From: Capitulum mitella
Taxonomy: Eukaryota > Arthropoda > Thecostraca > Pollicipedomorpha > Pollicipedidae
Direction of reading: 5' to 3'
Assembly: GCA_030062745.1 (NCBI GenBank)
Contig: CP099839.1
Coordinates: 1,865,001 to 1,929,000 of the forward strand
DNA length: 64,000 nucleotides
Shown here: positions 36,243 to 47,790 of the stretch, one piece after another
How positions within the stretch are numbered: the stretch's first letter is position 1
How the letters are laid out: each line of letters opens with the position of its first letter
The notes under the pieces: generated by a model
Told to the model about the DNA's origin: nothing
Databases searched by the model: none
The model's input: the letters and a program-made list of their open reading frames with translations, nothing else
Program-made: the position numbers and the translations under genes

Positions 36243-39200
36243 AGAGGTGTTCTATGATGGCTCCATGTGCCGCACACACTGAAAAAACTCCATAGACTAA
36301 CATGTGAGTTGCGAAAACATTTTTTTATATGCAGAGTTTCACCATTAGCCCTCGTCCGACCAGCACAGTGCCATGGGCAGTCGGAGCCGGGGGGGGGGGT
36401 CGATGCCTCCTCTCTATAACGCGAACAGAATGTCAGATAAAAATCAAACTTACTTCGTGGGAGAGCTCGCCACGAGTGCGTTCCAAAGAGCGAAAAATAG
36501 GACATTTTGAAAAGTAATGGAATTTTCTGCCCTATATATGTAAAGAATATGACTTCTAAAAAGAGCTCTAGCTCCGCCCCTAATAAAGCTAGGGCAATTC
36601 TGAGCATGCAGATAGAAAGGTATTAGAATGAACATTACGGTGACATGTGATTTACAACATATGTAAAATTACATGTTGTATCAAGTGACCTGACATAAGG
36701 TCATGTTTTATTTCGCTATATTTGTGTGGTTTCGAACGTGGCTGGCGAGTTGCTGTACATGTATGCCTCCAAAACGGTAGAAATTGTGTATACGAACATT
36801 TTTTTTTTAATACTGACAGAATAGAACGCCAATGACCAGACGTGGCCTGCCCTGACTTTGTTACTTGACCGCGCATTCAGCCGTTTCCTTTGCTTTATTT
36901 CGTGCTCTGTCGAGAATCAATAACAATGCAGACAAAAGGGGCAAGGAGTACCTTTGAGGTGAAATTTCCTGGCTTCCAAAACCGTGATCATTAGAGCGTT
37001 ATATAAGCGGCGTATAAACTGACCTGACGAAGGATCATGACTTGATTTAAAGCTCGACTGGGTTTCATCTTTTTATGCGTAGGCCTGTCATTGTCTCATG
37101 AAATAAACCAGGAGGTCAAAGCTGGTCATATGGAAGTGAAGCCAGCTTCTATCGCGATTACCTTATATGACCTCAGGCGACCTAAGGTCATTCCACAGCT
37201 TGGAAACGCCTTGGTGCGATTCTAGACTGCAAAATCGGATTCAGTTTTTACATTGAGAAACATCAAAAAAAGGTTTAAGATTCCTTTTGGATAGTTTGCC
37301 CCAAATGTGACCTGACCTGGCCCCGTGGCCCTTTATGTAGGCCAACATTCTTTGTTGTGTTTAGTGACTTCTTTGGCCCAGGAATGCATTTCAGGCACCA
37401 ACAAAACGAAGAAATGGCTCAACACTGTTAGAAACAGGGAAATAGTAAGGAAACTGCGCTGAACCTCGCGTCATTGACCTTGACCTTGGCAGGAAATTCG
37501 AGATAAAAAAATTCTTAGGAATGTCCGCGACTATAGGTGTCGATCTGCATATTTCTGGGTGAATCCTCCCCCCCCAATACTGAGCTCGCCCCCCATGGTG
37601 CTCTCGGCCCTCCCCCCAAGTACTTTTTGCCCTCAGATTGTCTTACACATATTGGTTTTACCCACAGCGACCCTTAGTTAAAAACAGGCTTCTTATAAAA
37701 CAGGTTTGTTCAGTCGACACAAACCGAAACCTTCACATGTGAACCAGGGGCAGGTCTGCGAAGACAAGTCATCTCTCCTGTGTGAAGTTTTTTCTCCTGT
37801 TTGGGTGAGATGGGGGATTGACCAGGGCAATATCTATGGACATGAGAAAGGTTTTCGTTAAAAGGGCAAGCTGATATGCTTCAGGATGAAAATCTTGGTA
37901 CTATTGAACGTTATGTTCACTCGTTCTTTTTACCTACTAACCGATCTTTCCATAGCCTTCGCATAGTCACCCATTCTTAGAAAAAGGGTGACCCGTAACC
38001 GACTACATCTGGGCTGGACTAATCACCCATATACTGATTTTTTTAAAGAAAACACAACAGAAGATGGATTGATTAGTTTCAACAGTTCCTTGGATAGAGC
38101 CAAAAGCATACTAGGACATTTACTTTGTTACTTGACAAATGGAACTTGGTCACCACTGTTTCTGACACACCCCTAGGACTTTTTGGATCTTTCCAGGAGC
38201 TAATCCATTCAACTCGTATCGAATTTGCGATGTACATTTGTACATGTACAGTGTTGCAATGTTGGTTTTAAGAATATCCTACGTGGTGACAAATTATGAC
38301 TGGTTTTCGCCAGTTTCGGCCGGTTTTTACCTGTTGAAACTAGATGGACCGATTCCAGCTAGCTTCAGACGGTTATCTGGTAACCGTATAATGACAGCAC
38401 TAAATCTTTTTTGAATATCGCTTGATTAAATTACAACATACAGACATGGCATGAATTCCTCTGTTTGATTTTTTCCTTTTTGGTCAAGCAGGCATTCTCA
38501 ACCCAGGCTGACAACAACGATGACCCAGATCATGCGAAGAAGACATGCCATGAATGGTGTGCACTTTGCACTATCGAAGAATGTTTCATTTCCAACTTTT
38601 CAAGTCCCTCATTCTTTTTGTCAGATTTTTTTTCTGTTCCAACATCTTGCCTCTAAAAAACTGGCTTACGAAGATTCCATGTACAGGCATGGGATCATAC
38701 TCAAACACATCATTTGATGACATCATTTCCATTAACTTGTGGATGGAAATTCATGTTTGTTTTCGCGTATTGGCATGGATGTCGATTTGTATTCTCTCAG
38801 GGGCGCCGTGGCCCCTACAAAGGGGGCTGGGCTCCTCCAAAGCTGACTGTCCCGGCCCCAATGTTTTCTGCCAGTTTTAGCGCAGAAAATGGAAACGTTA
38901 TGAAACAAATAACAGGAAAGAAACGAAACTGAGCGGCCCGGCCCGGCCATCACGGTTTCTGGAGGATAATAACGTGGCAACAACTAGGCACAAAAACATG
39001 ACATGTCCACCAGAAAATAGTTCAGTTCTTTGAATTTTAGATCATTGAATCTGCAATATGTTAACTTGCAAGGTTTTTCTTCCACGTGGCTATTCTGGAT
39101 GCGTGTTTTTGAAGCTCTCAGTTCTGGCAGCGAATCAAATCAAGGGCGCGCGTTATATTTAAACTTGCAATGTTCCAAATGAAAAATAACGAAATGGGTC

Positions 39201-39314
39201 AATGAGGACCCGTATGTATTGCGGAATGTATCAATGGGAAGTAATAACGCAAGCAACAACGAAGTGAGCCTCACCTGTCATGCACCCCACAAGACATATT
39301 ACTGGCAGATAACA
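36243..39314. other. no gene; scattered repeat-like ends rich in AGGTCA words
   Basis: AGGTCA/TGACCT half-sites recur at 36,685-36,710, 37,020-37,200 and 37,480, resembling the interiors of the TTAA elements. The stretch 37,532-37,640 resembles the left end of the repeat at 50,310. I cannot define element borders. Nothing coding is supported. Confidence 0.4.
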
Positions 39315-39474
39315 GATAGGCAGAAAGTATAGAATAAAGCATAAAATGACATAAAACACTTAGAAAAAGAATGATGGCAGGTTGTCTGATCAAATAGGCA
39401 AGGAGATAGCTTTCACAACATTTATTCAAATGGCCGTACCTGATCACAACTATTGGTGTGGTTTCCTATTTTTC

Positions 39475-39514
<40 letters not shown>

Positions 39515-39735
39515 CATTGATATATTTAGCACCATCATTCTTTTTCTATATATATATATATACACATATACCACCAATAGCAAAAATATGGAAAAATAAA
39601 AAAAAAATGTTGTCGGTCGAAATAATGTGGGAACCAAATCTGTTGGAAAAAGTCTTTGGGGGAGTTTAGGTTGCAGGGCCCTCGGCTCGGCTCCTCTCCC
39701 CCAATCGTTTACAGGAATCGACACCGCTGTCCTCG
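39315..39735 (+). repeat. repeat family 4, copy a, with (TA)n
   Basis: It begins with AGGCAGAAAGTATAGAATAA and ends with GGGCCCTCGGCTCGG and a C-rich run. The copy at 50,310-50,790 has the same left word, the same right block and an (AT)n at the same relative place. Here the microsatellite is at ~39,479-39,511, with a second at ~39,548. No coding capacity. Confidence 0.7.
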
Positions 39736-41181
39736 TCTACCGGGAATATTTTACAGGAAACTGACGGGGTTTCCAGTGGCGCAAAATTCAAGCCGGTTCA
39801 GTTCGCCAAAGTCGGAAGCCCAACTGCCGACTTTGATGCGACATCCGTGTGCGCAGTCTCGGTTTTCTGCAGATTCCGTGAAAACGAAGTTTTGGATCAA
39901 AGCAGTAAGGTGAGCTGGATATTAAAAAATGGGATTATGTAAAAAGGAAATGTGGTTCCAAAATAACCCACGATTCCTTTGTTGGCTGATGATTAAGAAA
40001 TAATCGCTTTGTTGTTCAGGTATGTTGCAAGGGAAGGACGCCTTTCAACGCACACTGAGGATTAAACAATAATTATGCCTAAACTACAGAGCTTTCGTAC
40101 CCATAATTCGGAAACAAAAATCTTATTTAATTGCCCACAGGTCACAGAGACAGCTTATTATTGCCAAAGCTACGGCCAGCCGCAGATCCAGGACGTTAAA
40201 AAGGTAGAGAGGACCTGTGAATAAAGGATGAATAGCGCACAGGGTCTCATAAGCTCAAAATTTTCCGTGAAATGGAACTGTTTTCCATGGGAATAGCCAC
40301 AGTTCAGAAATGGTGGGGGACAAGATGACGGCTGTCGACCAAGAAGGTAGGGCGGGGGTTAAAATCGCATTTGGTCAAACGGTGGACATGCCTGACCTCC
40401 CAGCGGCAAAAAACACTCCCATTTCGTCTAATATCGTGAAATTTCAAACTGAAAGGCATTGTATAGCCAATAGGAAGTATATATTTGGTACCCTGAAAAT
40501 TGGGGGACAAATCACCACTTCTGGAAAATTGCGCGGGACATGTCCCTCGTAGCTCCCTTGGAGATTACAACCATGCTGTTTCCCGAAATCTATCAAAAGG
40601 CGAAAAACCGGACGCGCATCCTGCGTCTTGTTTCCTCTCTCATCCGTCCCCATCCCTTCTTCCCACCCGCTGGATATGTGCCGTACTCAGTCCGTACTCA
40701 GTGAAGCGTGGGGTGACGGTCGGGATAGAGTCCAGTTCAGATCGTGTCGCTTAGAGCCGAGTGGAAGGAAAACGGACTGTAAAACCATTGCTAAGGCCTA
40801 ACTACGGGTTAAGTCAAGATGGCATCCAGTGAAATTTAGGGCTGTTTCTTGGATCTTAACATGTCAGCGGGCATGAGCGTTGTCAGAGGAACAGAGGCCT
40901 TACCATACTTTTGACCTCTCGCAGGACAGATATGCACGGTAGGACCAGATTTGATTCGGGCTTTACTAATAGGAATGTACGTCGTGTACCCAATACTTTT
41001 TTAGGTAAACGTTGACATTCCGGTTTTTTTCGATACAATGTCACGACAAGTTGTAAAATTGCAGTCCAAGCGCAATTTTCCTCAGGTCACGGATTTTGAT
41101 TCGGGAATGTGCTGCCTGGTGGTCGGTGGTTCTGGGCCACCTTGAACTCTTATGTTTCACGTTAACCCTGTGGCAGTGACT
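39736..41181. other. no recognised gene
   Basis: No gene, RNA or repeat structure could be supported. Confidence 0.4.
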
Positions 41182-41185
41182 TCAA

Positions 41186-41362
41186 CCCTATTCTCCGCAA
41201 GGGGACTAAATCCCCCCGGGTTTTTTGCTTGCCAATTCCAGGGTTTTCAACACGGCTTCACGAAACTTGGTCACTTTTCCTGGCTATTTTTTGTACGTAC
41301 TGTAACAGAATTTTGTAATTCTGCTTTGCTCAGGGGCATGGCCTATTTTAAGGAAACATGAC
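41186..41362 (+). repeat. family 1 element, 5' fragment
   Basis: It starts CCCTATTCTCCGCAAGGGG after TCAA (decayed TTAA) and follows the left ~180 bp of the 20,225 copy. The match stops at 'catggcctattttaagg'. It is truncated or interrupted. Confidence 0.75.
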
Positions 41363-41454
41363 TGCGGGGGCAATTTTGCGAATAAGGCGCATTGGCCGAA
41401 ACAGCACCCCTCCCGACATTTGTGTTCTCCTTGTTGAATTTTATCCATTTCATC

Positions 41455-41502
<48 letters not shown>

Positions 41503-41527
41503 AATATATATTCCTAAGGAAAGGATT

Positions 41528-41584
<57 letters not shown>

Positions 41585-41597
41585 TTTTCTAAGGAAG

Positions 41598-41634
<37 letters not shown>
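41455..41634. repeat. compound (AT)n microsatellite
   Basis: Three long AT runs are separated by short similar spacers (ttcctaaggaaagg and tttctaaggaagg), with a short GT run between the first and second. The spacers are near-palindromic. Confidence 0.95.
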
Positions 41635-41636
<2 letters not shown>

Positions 41637-42057
41637 CGCGAATTACGATGAAGACTTTCCCAGAGTGTTCTCTCATTAACTGATATGTCTTTTGGAGGAA
41701 ATTATGCGTGCAAAATATGGCCTTGGTCCAACACTCTTAACCACTTTCACACGAAGTTTGTACGTCGTTTGTGCTAGATTACATTTTTATTTTGATGAAA
41801 TTTGCGTCGGTTTTTGTGCATTTCGAACTCATTAAAGTCAAAGAACACTATTTCATCTATCCCCAGCAGAACTCATTCTCCATGAACTTATGATCCCTGG
41901 AAGACTCGGTCAGGGAGAGGGTCTGAAATACCCCCAAATGAGTTTTGTGCTTCAGTTTTTTTAAACTAAGCGCACGATATGCATAAAATGCGCAGCGTAG
42001 TACTCCTTTTGACACACTGGATCGAAAGACATTTCACATGCTGTCTCAGGTCATAGG

Positions 42058-42449
42058 TCACGGGTCCTGTCGACAGCAGTGTGGCTTAGGTGGGAATGAT
42101 ACTTCAATCTTCTCTGTGGTCTCGGGGTTCGGGCGACGATGCCATTCGACGACTTGCAGCAGATACTCTTTTGCCTTTCATCCTTCGTCAGTACCTCGTT
42201 GTACACTCGGATAAGAGCCACAGCTCGTTCGGCAAAGTCGCTGACTACCGCGATCCCGCGCAGGACTTCCTTAGCGTTCTTGAAGCCAGGTGCTGTCTCC
42301 CAGTCACCGGGATCGGCGGCAAAGAAGTCCATGTTGATGCCGTAGGCTTTCAGGTTGCCCACCGACTTTGCGGTCATGAAGTCGACGATGATCTTCCTGG
42401 CGAGAACCTCCTTTGCTGCGAGATCCACCTTACGATGCTTACGATGCTT
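42058..42449 (-). pseudogene. fragment of a multicopy invertebrate ORF, frameshifted
   Basis: On the minus strand a continuous, protein-like frame runs through KVDLAAKEVLARKI, GINMDFFAADPGDWE, NAKEVLRGIAVVSD and FAERAVALIRVYNEVLTKDE. A single missing base near 42,165-42,171 breaks it. The neighbouring frame continues as YLLQVVEWHRRPNPETTEKI and stops at 42,058. The sequence order, with the DFF..DP.DW and AER.VALI..YN..LTKDE..Q patterns, resembles small uncharacterised ORFs that I remember as multicopy in arthropod genomes. I do not know their function. No ATG opens the frame: a stop lies just upstream, before three CATCGTAAG units. The N-terminus is therefore missing or in another exon. A sequencing error instead of a true mutation is possible. 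Confidence 0.6.
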
Positions 42450-44111
42450 ACGATGCAATCAGTGAGCCTCCATCTCTTCTTGAAGCGCTTGAACAAAGAG
42501 ATCCACGGTCCCGAAGACGGACCGAAAGGCGTGGAGAAAGCCGCCTCTGCCACCAGTTCGAAGAAAGATGACGACAAGCGAAGTGAATAGGTCGCTTCGG
42601 TGAATAGGTAGACGAGCATTTCAACTGTTCAGTTGCCTCCTGCTCGGTCTACTGTTCAGTCTAACGGTGGGCCCTTTCTTCGACCTACTGTTGTCGTTGA
42701 AGTGCTCACTCCTTCCCAGAAAAAAACTTATCGAATACCATCAGGACGCCTCATCGACCTGGCTTCCTTTGAGTTTGGAGAACGCCTTTGCCCTCTTAGT
42801 TTTGATGATCTTAATGGTGCCTACATGGGTGATGTGAAAAAAAGTTTTGGAGACTGTCCCTAAATTTCTTCTTGTCAATTTCCGTGGTGGACCTCCAGCA
42901 TTTTCCTCGACTTTTTTTCTCGGGTTGCAGCTATAGTGGCACAGACTTCCGTTATAAAAGGTACTTTCTGCGTTGACGCAGGTTGCCGCGGACGGTCCTT
43001 AAATATCCCGGCGTCTAAGAACGCGCGTGAAACTGTGAAATTAACACACCGGCACCATGGGTTGCCGTTGCTTTGGCCAGGTATGGTATATCAAAATTGT
43101 TATATATAAACCACAGTCTGCGGACGATGGCCAGGATACTGACGAGATGTTGGGCAGCTTCGATTTTCCCTAAATGAGGCAGTAGGTTGCCTGTCCGTGA
43201 TAGTTTCTGTTGATCTAATCTATCCCCAAAATACAGTTTCTCACCAAATTTTGGCCAATCTGTTTTTCAACACTACGCAAAAGTGCAAATGCTGTCCCAA
43301 CACAGACAGAACAGACTGCTCCCTTTCCAGATTATCGTCCCGAAAATACAAAAGCCGCCTCAAGTTAAAATATTCGCCTTAGCCCAGCTTCAATGAGGTA
43401 TCATCAACACTCGTCATTATCTGCAGTCTGGGCTATGCCATGTTGGTGAAACACATGGAGCATGGTCATGGAATGCACAAACCCATGCACAAGGAGCAGC
43501 AAGAGTGACGGTTTTAATATATGACTCATTAATTTTCTGTTTTCCTCGCGTAAAACTCGTGTCCAATGAAGTTTTACCAATTAAGTACTGGAATTTTAGC
43601 GGGGTTTTCAGATCAGGATGACAACAATAGCACTGCTGGACTATTACCGCATTCATATAAAAATTATCCCACCATAGCGAAACCGCCCTGACCACCAGCT
43701 CACCCTTCAATTTTCTTGCGCTTGAACACTTCAAACATGGTCATCATCATTTTTAACGTGCTTACGATGCAATGAAGCGCCTTAGCCGCCCACCAGACAA
43801 TCGCGGCATCGGGTGCCGGCGACCCAGTTACGAAACATGCTCGCCAGCGGTCACTAGGTGTGCCTGCAATACGTACTATAAAGTGATGCTTCTGAGTGTG
43901 CTCCCACATTACTCAGTGATTTAAAATATCCTGCGTTGATGAAATGCTGCTTCGCGAGACTCGTGCGCAGCGCTTTATGGAATTCTCTCCTGGTTACGCT
44001 AGTATTCCTGGTTGTTTTTTCCTTTGCATGGGCAAAGGCTCTTGACTGGGGGGGGGGGGCAAAGTGTCCGACTGAGGGGGCATTTGCCCCCCAGTTAACA
44101 TGTTAAAATAG
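42450..44111. other. no recognised gene
   Basis: An open frame at 42,633-42,863 (+) contains a fairly protein-like stretch (SGRLIDLASFEFGERLCPL), but I recognise no family. A G-run element-like end lies at 44,048-44,105. The word 'cttacgatgcaat' recurs at 42,446 and 43,763. Confidence 0.35.
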
Positions 44112-45130
44112 GCCCTGCTCAGGGGTAGTGAACGCCTTTGGGAGGCAGCTCAGGCTATTTTTGGCCATGTTGGACGGAAAAGGAAAAAAACTACCAAAAG
44201 TAGCGTTTGTGAGATTGACCTTAAAACGCTATATGGGTGTATAAGTGAACAGCTGGGCATGAATTCAAATACAATGTTTTAATGTGAGGTCACTTCACAT
44301 GGTCAGGTTAAAGTCAAAAGTGAAAATTTGGTTTTATAGTAATAATTTTGGAGCTTTTTCAAATGTCAAATCCCTAATATATATGACGCAGAAGGTTGCA
44401 TGCTAAGTTTCAGACTGACATCAGGTCGGGCATCGGAGCTGTGACCAAAAGTTACTGCGTGTACCCTATATTTCGGCAGCCGTAAAGTGGAATTTTAGAG
44501 ACAGAGTAAATCCAAATGACTAAAAACGTTTTCAAACAATATGAGGCCCACTAGGGATCATTCCACGTGACTCTAAGGTCATCGGAGGTCATTTAAGGTC
44601 AAATGTCGTAAGTTCACCTGATGGACATGTGACCATGACCGTTTCCCCTTTTTCGTGTCCCTGACACCGTCTATGCTAACATTACACAAGCAGTGTAATA
44701 CGATGTATACTTCTCCAGCATAACGTGACTAGTAAAAGTTAAAAAAAGGGTTTTGAAGTTTTCTGTCATTTCCGTTTTTGAAAAGTTAACTCTCCCCTTT
44801 TTAAAAGCACGTAAGATCCTATGAATTTTCCAAAAAAAATAAAAATATGGTCACGTGGTTCAAGTCCCTTTCATAAGCTTTCGATTCATAACAATGCCAT
44901 TAAAATCGGTCCATAAATAGCAGAGTTATAAGAGGTACGAAAATATTCCCTCTGTTGACATTTTTGCCCCTTCCGTATCCACCCTTTTAAGTTTCTGGAA
45001 CTTTTTTAAATAAAAATGTAGTTTACGTCATGGCAAACCGATTGCAGATGTGTAGTTCTCGAGATCTCAGGGGGATGAATCCGCCCCCTGGCGGGAATCG
45101 GCCATACTGACTAGTCCTCCGGGAACAGGG
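44112..45130 (+). repeat. family 1 TTAA element, copy C (5'-truncated)
   Basis: It matches copies A and B from the 'gctcaggggtagtgaacgcc' block to the right end CCGGGAACAGGG followed by GTAA (decayed TTAA). The left ~170 bp typical of the family is replaced by unrelated sequence. The internal half-sites are more degraded than in copy B. Confidence 0.8.
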
Positions 45131-46939
45131 GTAAGGAAAACTTATAAATGTCCTGCACCCTCCCTGAAATCCGGGCACTCCGCCGTCGACAGAGATCACT
45201 GACATGTTTGGGGACGTTTTCCGACGACGGTGGTTATCCGAGTGGTTTGATAGGGCGGCTGGTCGCGCATATCCAGGTGACGTCTTGCAACACGACCGTG
45301 CGATAGTCAGCTTGACCCTATGTTGGCCATCTTCCAGCTGAACCGCGGTCCAAATATCTAGCGTCGGGGTGACTCGAACCCGTCTTGCCAGGACGGGGAG
45401 GCCAGCGCTTTATCAGGTGAGATACCGATCAGGGTGTTTGGTGGTAGAGCAAACTATCGGCCACAGCGTTTTGCATATTCGAACATTTTAACCCTATTTG
45501 AACGAAATAAATGCCGAAAATCCAAGATTTCATGGAAAGCAGTTTCGTAGCACTGGTATACGACCCGTAAAACTGACTAGATAGTTTTGAAATGCGATTC
45601 GGCACGCCTAAAGTACAGGTTAGTGCATCGTCATCCGCCCAATTGCACGTTTTAACTTTTATAGCGCACCGTTTAGGAGAGATTTGCTACTTTCCGCTCG
45701 GTTCTTATATCGCAATCTAACCTGCCGTCATCCGACGTCGGCAAAATGATTGGAAAAGGTGTCAGTGTCAGTTTTAAAGTTAGATGGATTAGCTGATGGC
45801 CATTATCATATCATTAGATATTACCATGTTATATAAATATATCATATCATATCATACCGTACACGTTATAAATTACCATATATCATATTGTATCATCATT
45901 ACATCATTGCCATTATCATATCACATAATTAGATAATGGTCATTAGATGACCATTGTCACAACCTCCTCTCAATCACTTATTCGGATTCCAATGTCAAAT
46001 TGCTCTGTGTTCATTTCACCGTAACAGATAAGAAAGAAAGCTACCGATGAAAATACTGCTGTTTCCAAGGAATTAGTCTGGCTCCACCATGGTGAAGGGT
46101 GCGTACTGCACTTTGTTTCCTGGCGTTGGAGCCGACGACTGGAAAGCCTCTCAGTAGATGTGTGCTGTATAATTCTGTCAGCGGCTTTAACTCGACGGTG
46201 AGATGTACGGTTAAGCAATGGTACACGGACTCTCTCCCACCTGCAGGGCCGAGGCAAGGAACTTCCATGATAGCCTAAAACGATCCCAGATATAACGTGA
46301 CTGTATTTGCGGCTTGCATCAACTTTCTTGCCTGTTCCATTTTAACCCACATCTCATATTTCGATAAACTAGTGCGTCATCGAGCATATCCACCTGGAAC
46401 ATTTCAATAAAATCAGCTGTACATTTCGTCCTTGGTATTTTCCATGGCATAATTATGCTTCCATTCTATGCCAGAACAAGACGAGGAAACAGGGTCCAAA
46501 ATGAATGAAAGTTTTCTATTCAGTTTTTAGGAAGTGATTAGGTGACTTTAAGTTTCGCAGAATACGATCATCTTTTTCACGCGATTGTAGCGTCATATCT
46601 CCGAATCCTGCGACACGGGCACAACGCCGTCACCGAAAGTAACGCGCCGGCCTAACCTACATCCCAGATTAATGTCATCGCCGTTGGCTCGAAAAGTCTG
46701 AAAAAGTGACGCATGTCTGCGTGCGATGGCTCAGCGGGGGATTTCAGTCCACGGAGAATTCGAAAGGGTAACTGAGCATGTATAGAATATTCTGATACGG
46801 CCATGGTCGCACGAAGATTCCGTTACAGTTGGCAGTCTCGAAGACCGAAAATTTGGCAAGGAGATCGACACTTTCAGATCGGAACCTCGCTCGCTGTGCG
46901 GCCGTGAATGCCTTACATTGATCTGGATCAGCGTCACAA
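45131..46939. other. no recognised gene; ATCAT-rich simple sequence
   Basis: An imperfect ATCATATC-type simple repeat lies at 45,790-45,950. Nothing coding is supported. Confidence 0.4.
45361..45432 (-). other. tRNA-like sequence (SINE head or tRNA pseudogene)
   Basis: On the minus strand the sequence shows a weak A-box-like stretch (TATCTCACCTGATAAAGCGC) and a good B box (GGTTCGAGTC). A cloverleaf cannot be closed properly: D stem and acceptor stem mismatch. A 5-bp stem with a 7-base loop (CCGTC..GACGG) does form. A tRNA-derived SINE or decayed tRNA fits better than a working tRNA. Confidence 0.4.
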
Positions 46940-47790
46940 GTTAATTCACAATTCCGGACCGTTTACATGGTCTGAAGCTCCTGCAGCATCCTGCGCACGG
47001 CCGCTGACGTCCGGTCTCAGATTTGAGCGGAGCCCGGATCCAGGCGGAAAGCTTTCAGCGGCTGCCAGCGTAGCTGCCAGGCAAACCATTTCAACTCGTC
47101 TATTTCGGTCGAACAGAACATCGCCTACGCCGACTGCGCACCACTCCCAGATCGCAGGGGCGGCGGGCAGTGAGACCTTCACCTCTCTGTCGACCGCACT
47201 ACTACCACATCTCCAACGGGGCCGTATCCTCGGACGAGGCGCCGTCGCTGTCGACGTCCGCGGCCGTGGTCCGAACCGGGCAGTCCGGCGTCGTTCCGGC
47301 CGCGTCGAGCGGCTCGCTCCAGCCCAGTGCACCTCCGGCGCCGGTCGGCGGGCCGATGATTCCCCTCCGCACGCGGCGGCCCGCCGTCGGCCGCGCCTGT
47401 AGAAAACTGCCATTACATGCGGCGAAAGACAAACGGCACGTATTACGTGGCGCTCCGAGGCCATAAAGTGCTTGATCGCTCACAAATCTCGGCTGTTATC
47501 TCGCGCGGCGCGGCCTCGCCCGGCGTTCCTCATACCAGCTGCGGCGTATTCGGCGCCCCTCCTCCGCCGGCAGAAAACTCTGCCGGCCGGTCGGTGGAGC
47601 ACCGACGGAACTGAAGCTGCGCTGCCGACCAACTGCCCGGCAGACGCGTGGCTGTCAGCCGGCGCCGAGTCCGGCCGAGCAGGCGCCGGGCGTGTGCGAC
47701 AGTGCGCTCTACAGTTAGAGGGACAGCTTCGTCAATCTGCCACGCAGATGGACGCTCTGTTGACCATGCTTTCAGAAGAAGACGGTTGAA
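46940..47790. other. CpG island, no recognised gene
   Basis: About 850 bp of CpG-dense sequence. Competing long frames occur on both strands, as composition predicts. The plus frame ending at 47,789 (..LEGQLRQSATQMDALLTM..) looks coiled-coil-like but is not recognisable. Promoter or first exon is possible. Confidence 0.45.

Noticed and set aside
41358-41651. 97-codon Tyr/Ile repeat frame
   Set aside because: Translation of an AT microsatellite.
42425-42455. Possible CRISPR or satellite from CATCGTAAG units
   Set aside because: Only three 9-bp units in direct contact, no spacers; part of the 42-kb fragment's 5' border.
46908-47483. Several frames of 90-170 codons on both strands
   Set aside because: Composition-driven open frames in a GC-rich island; none shows a domain.
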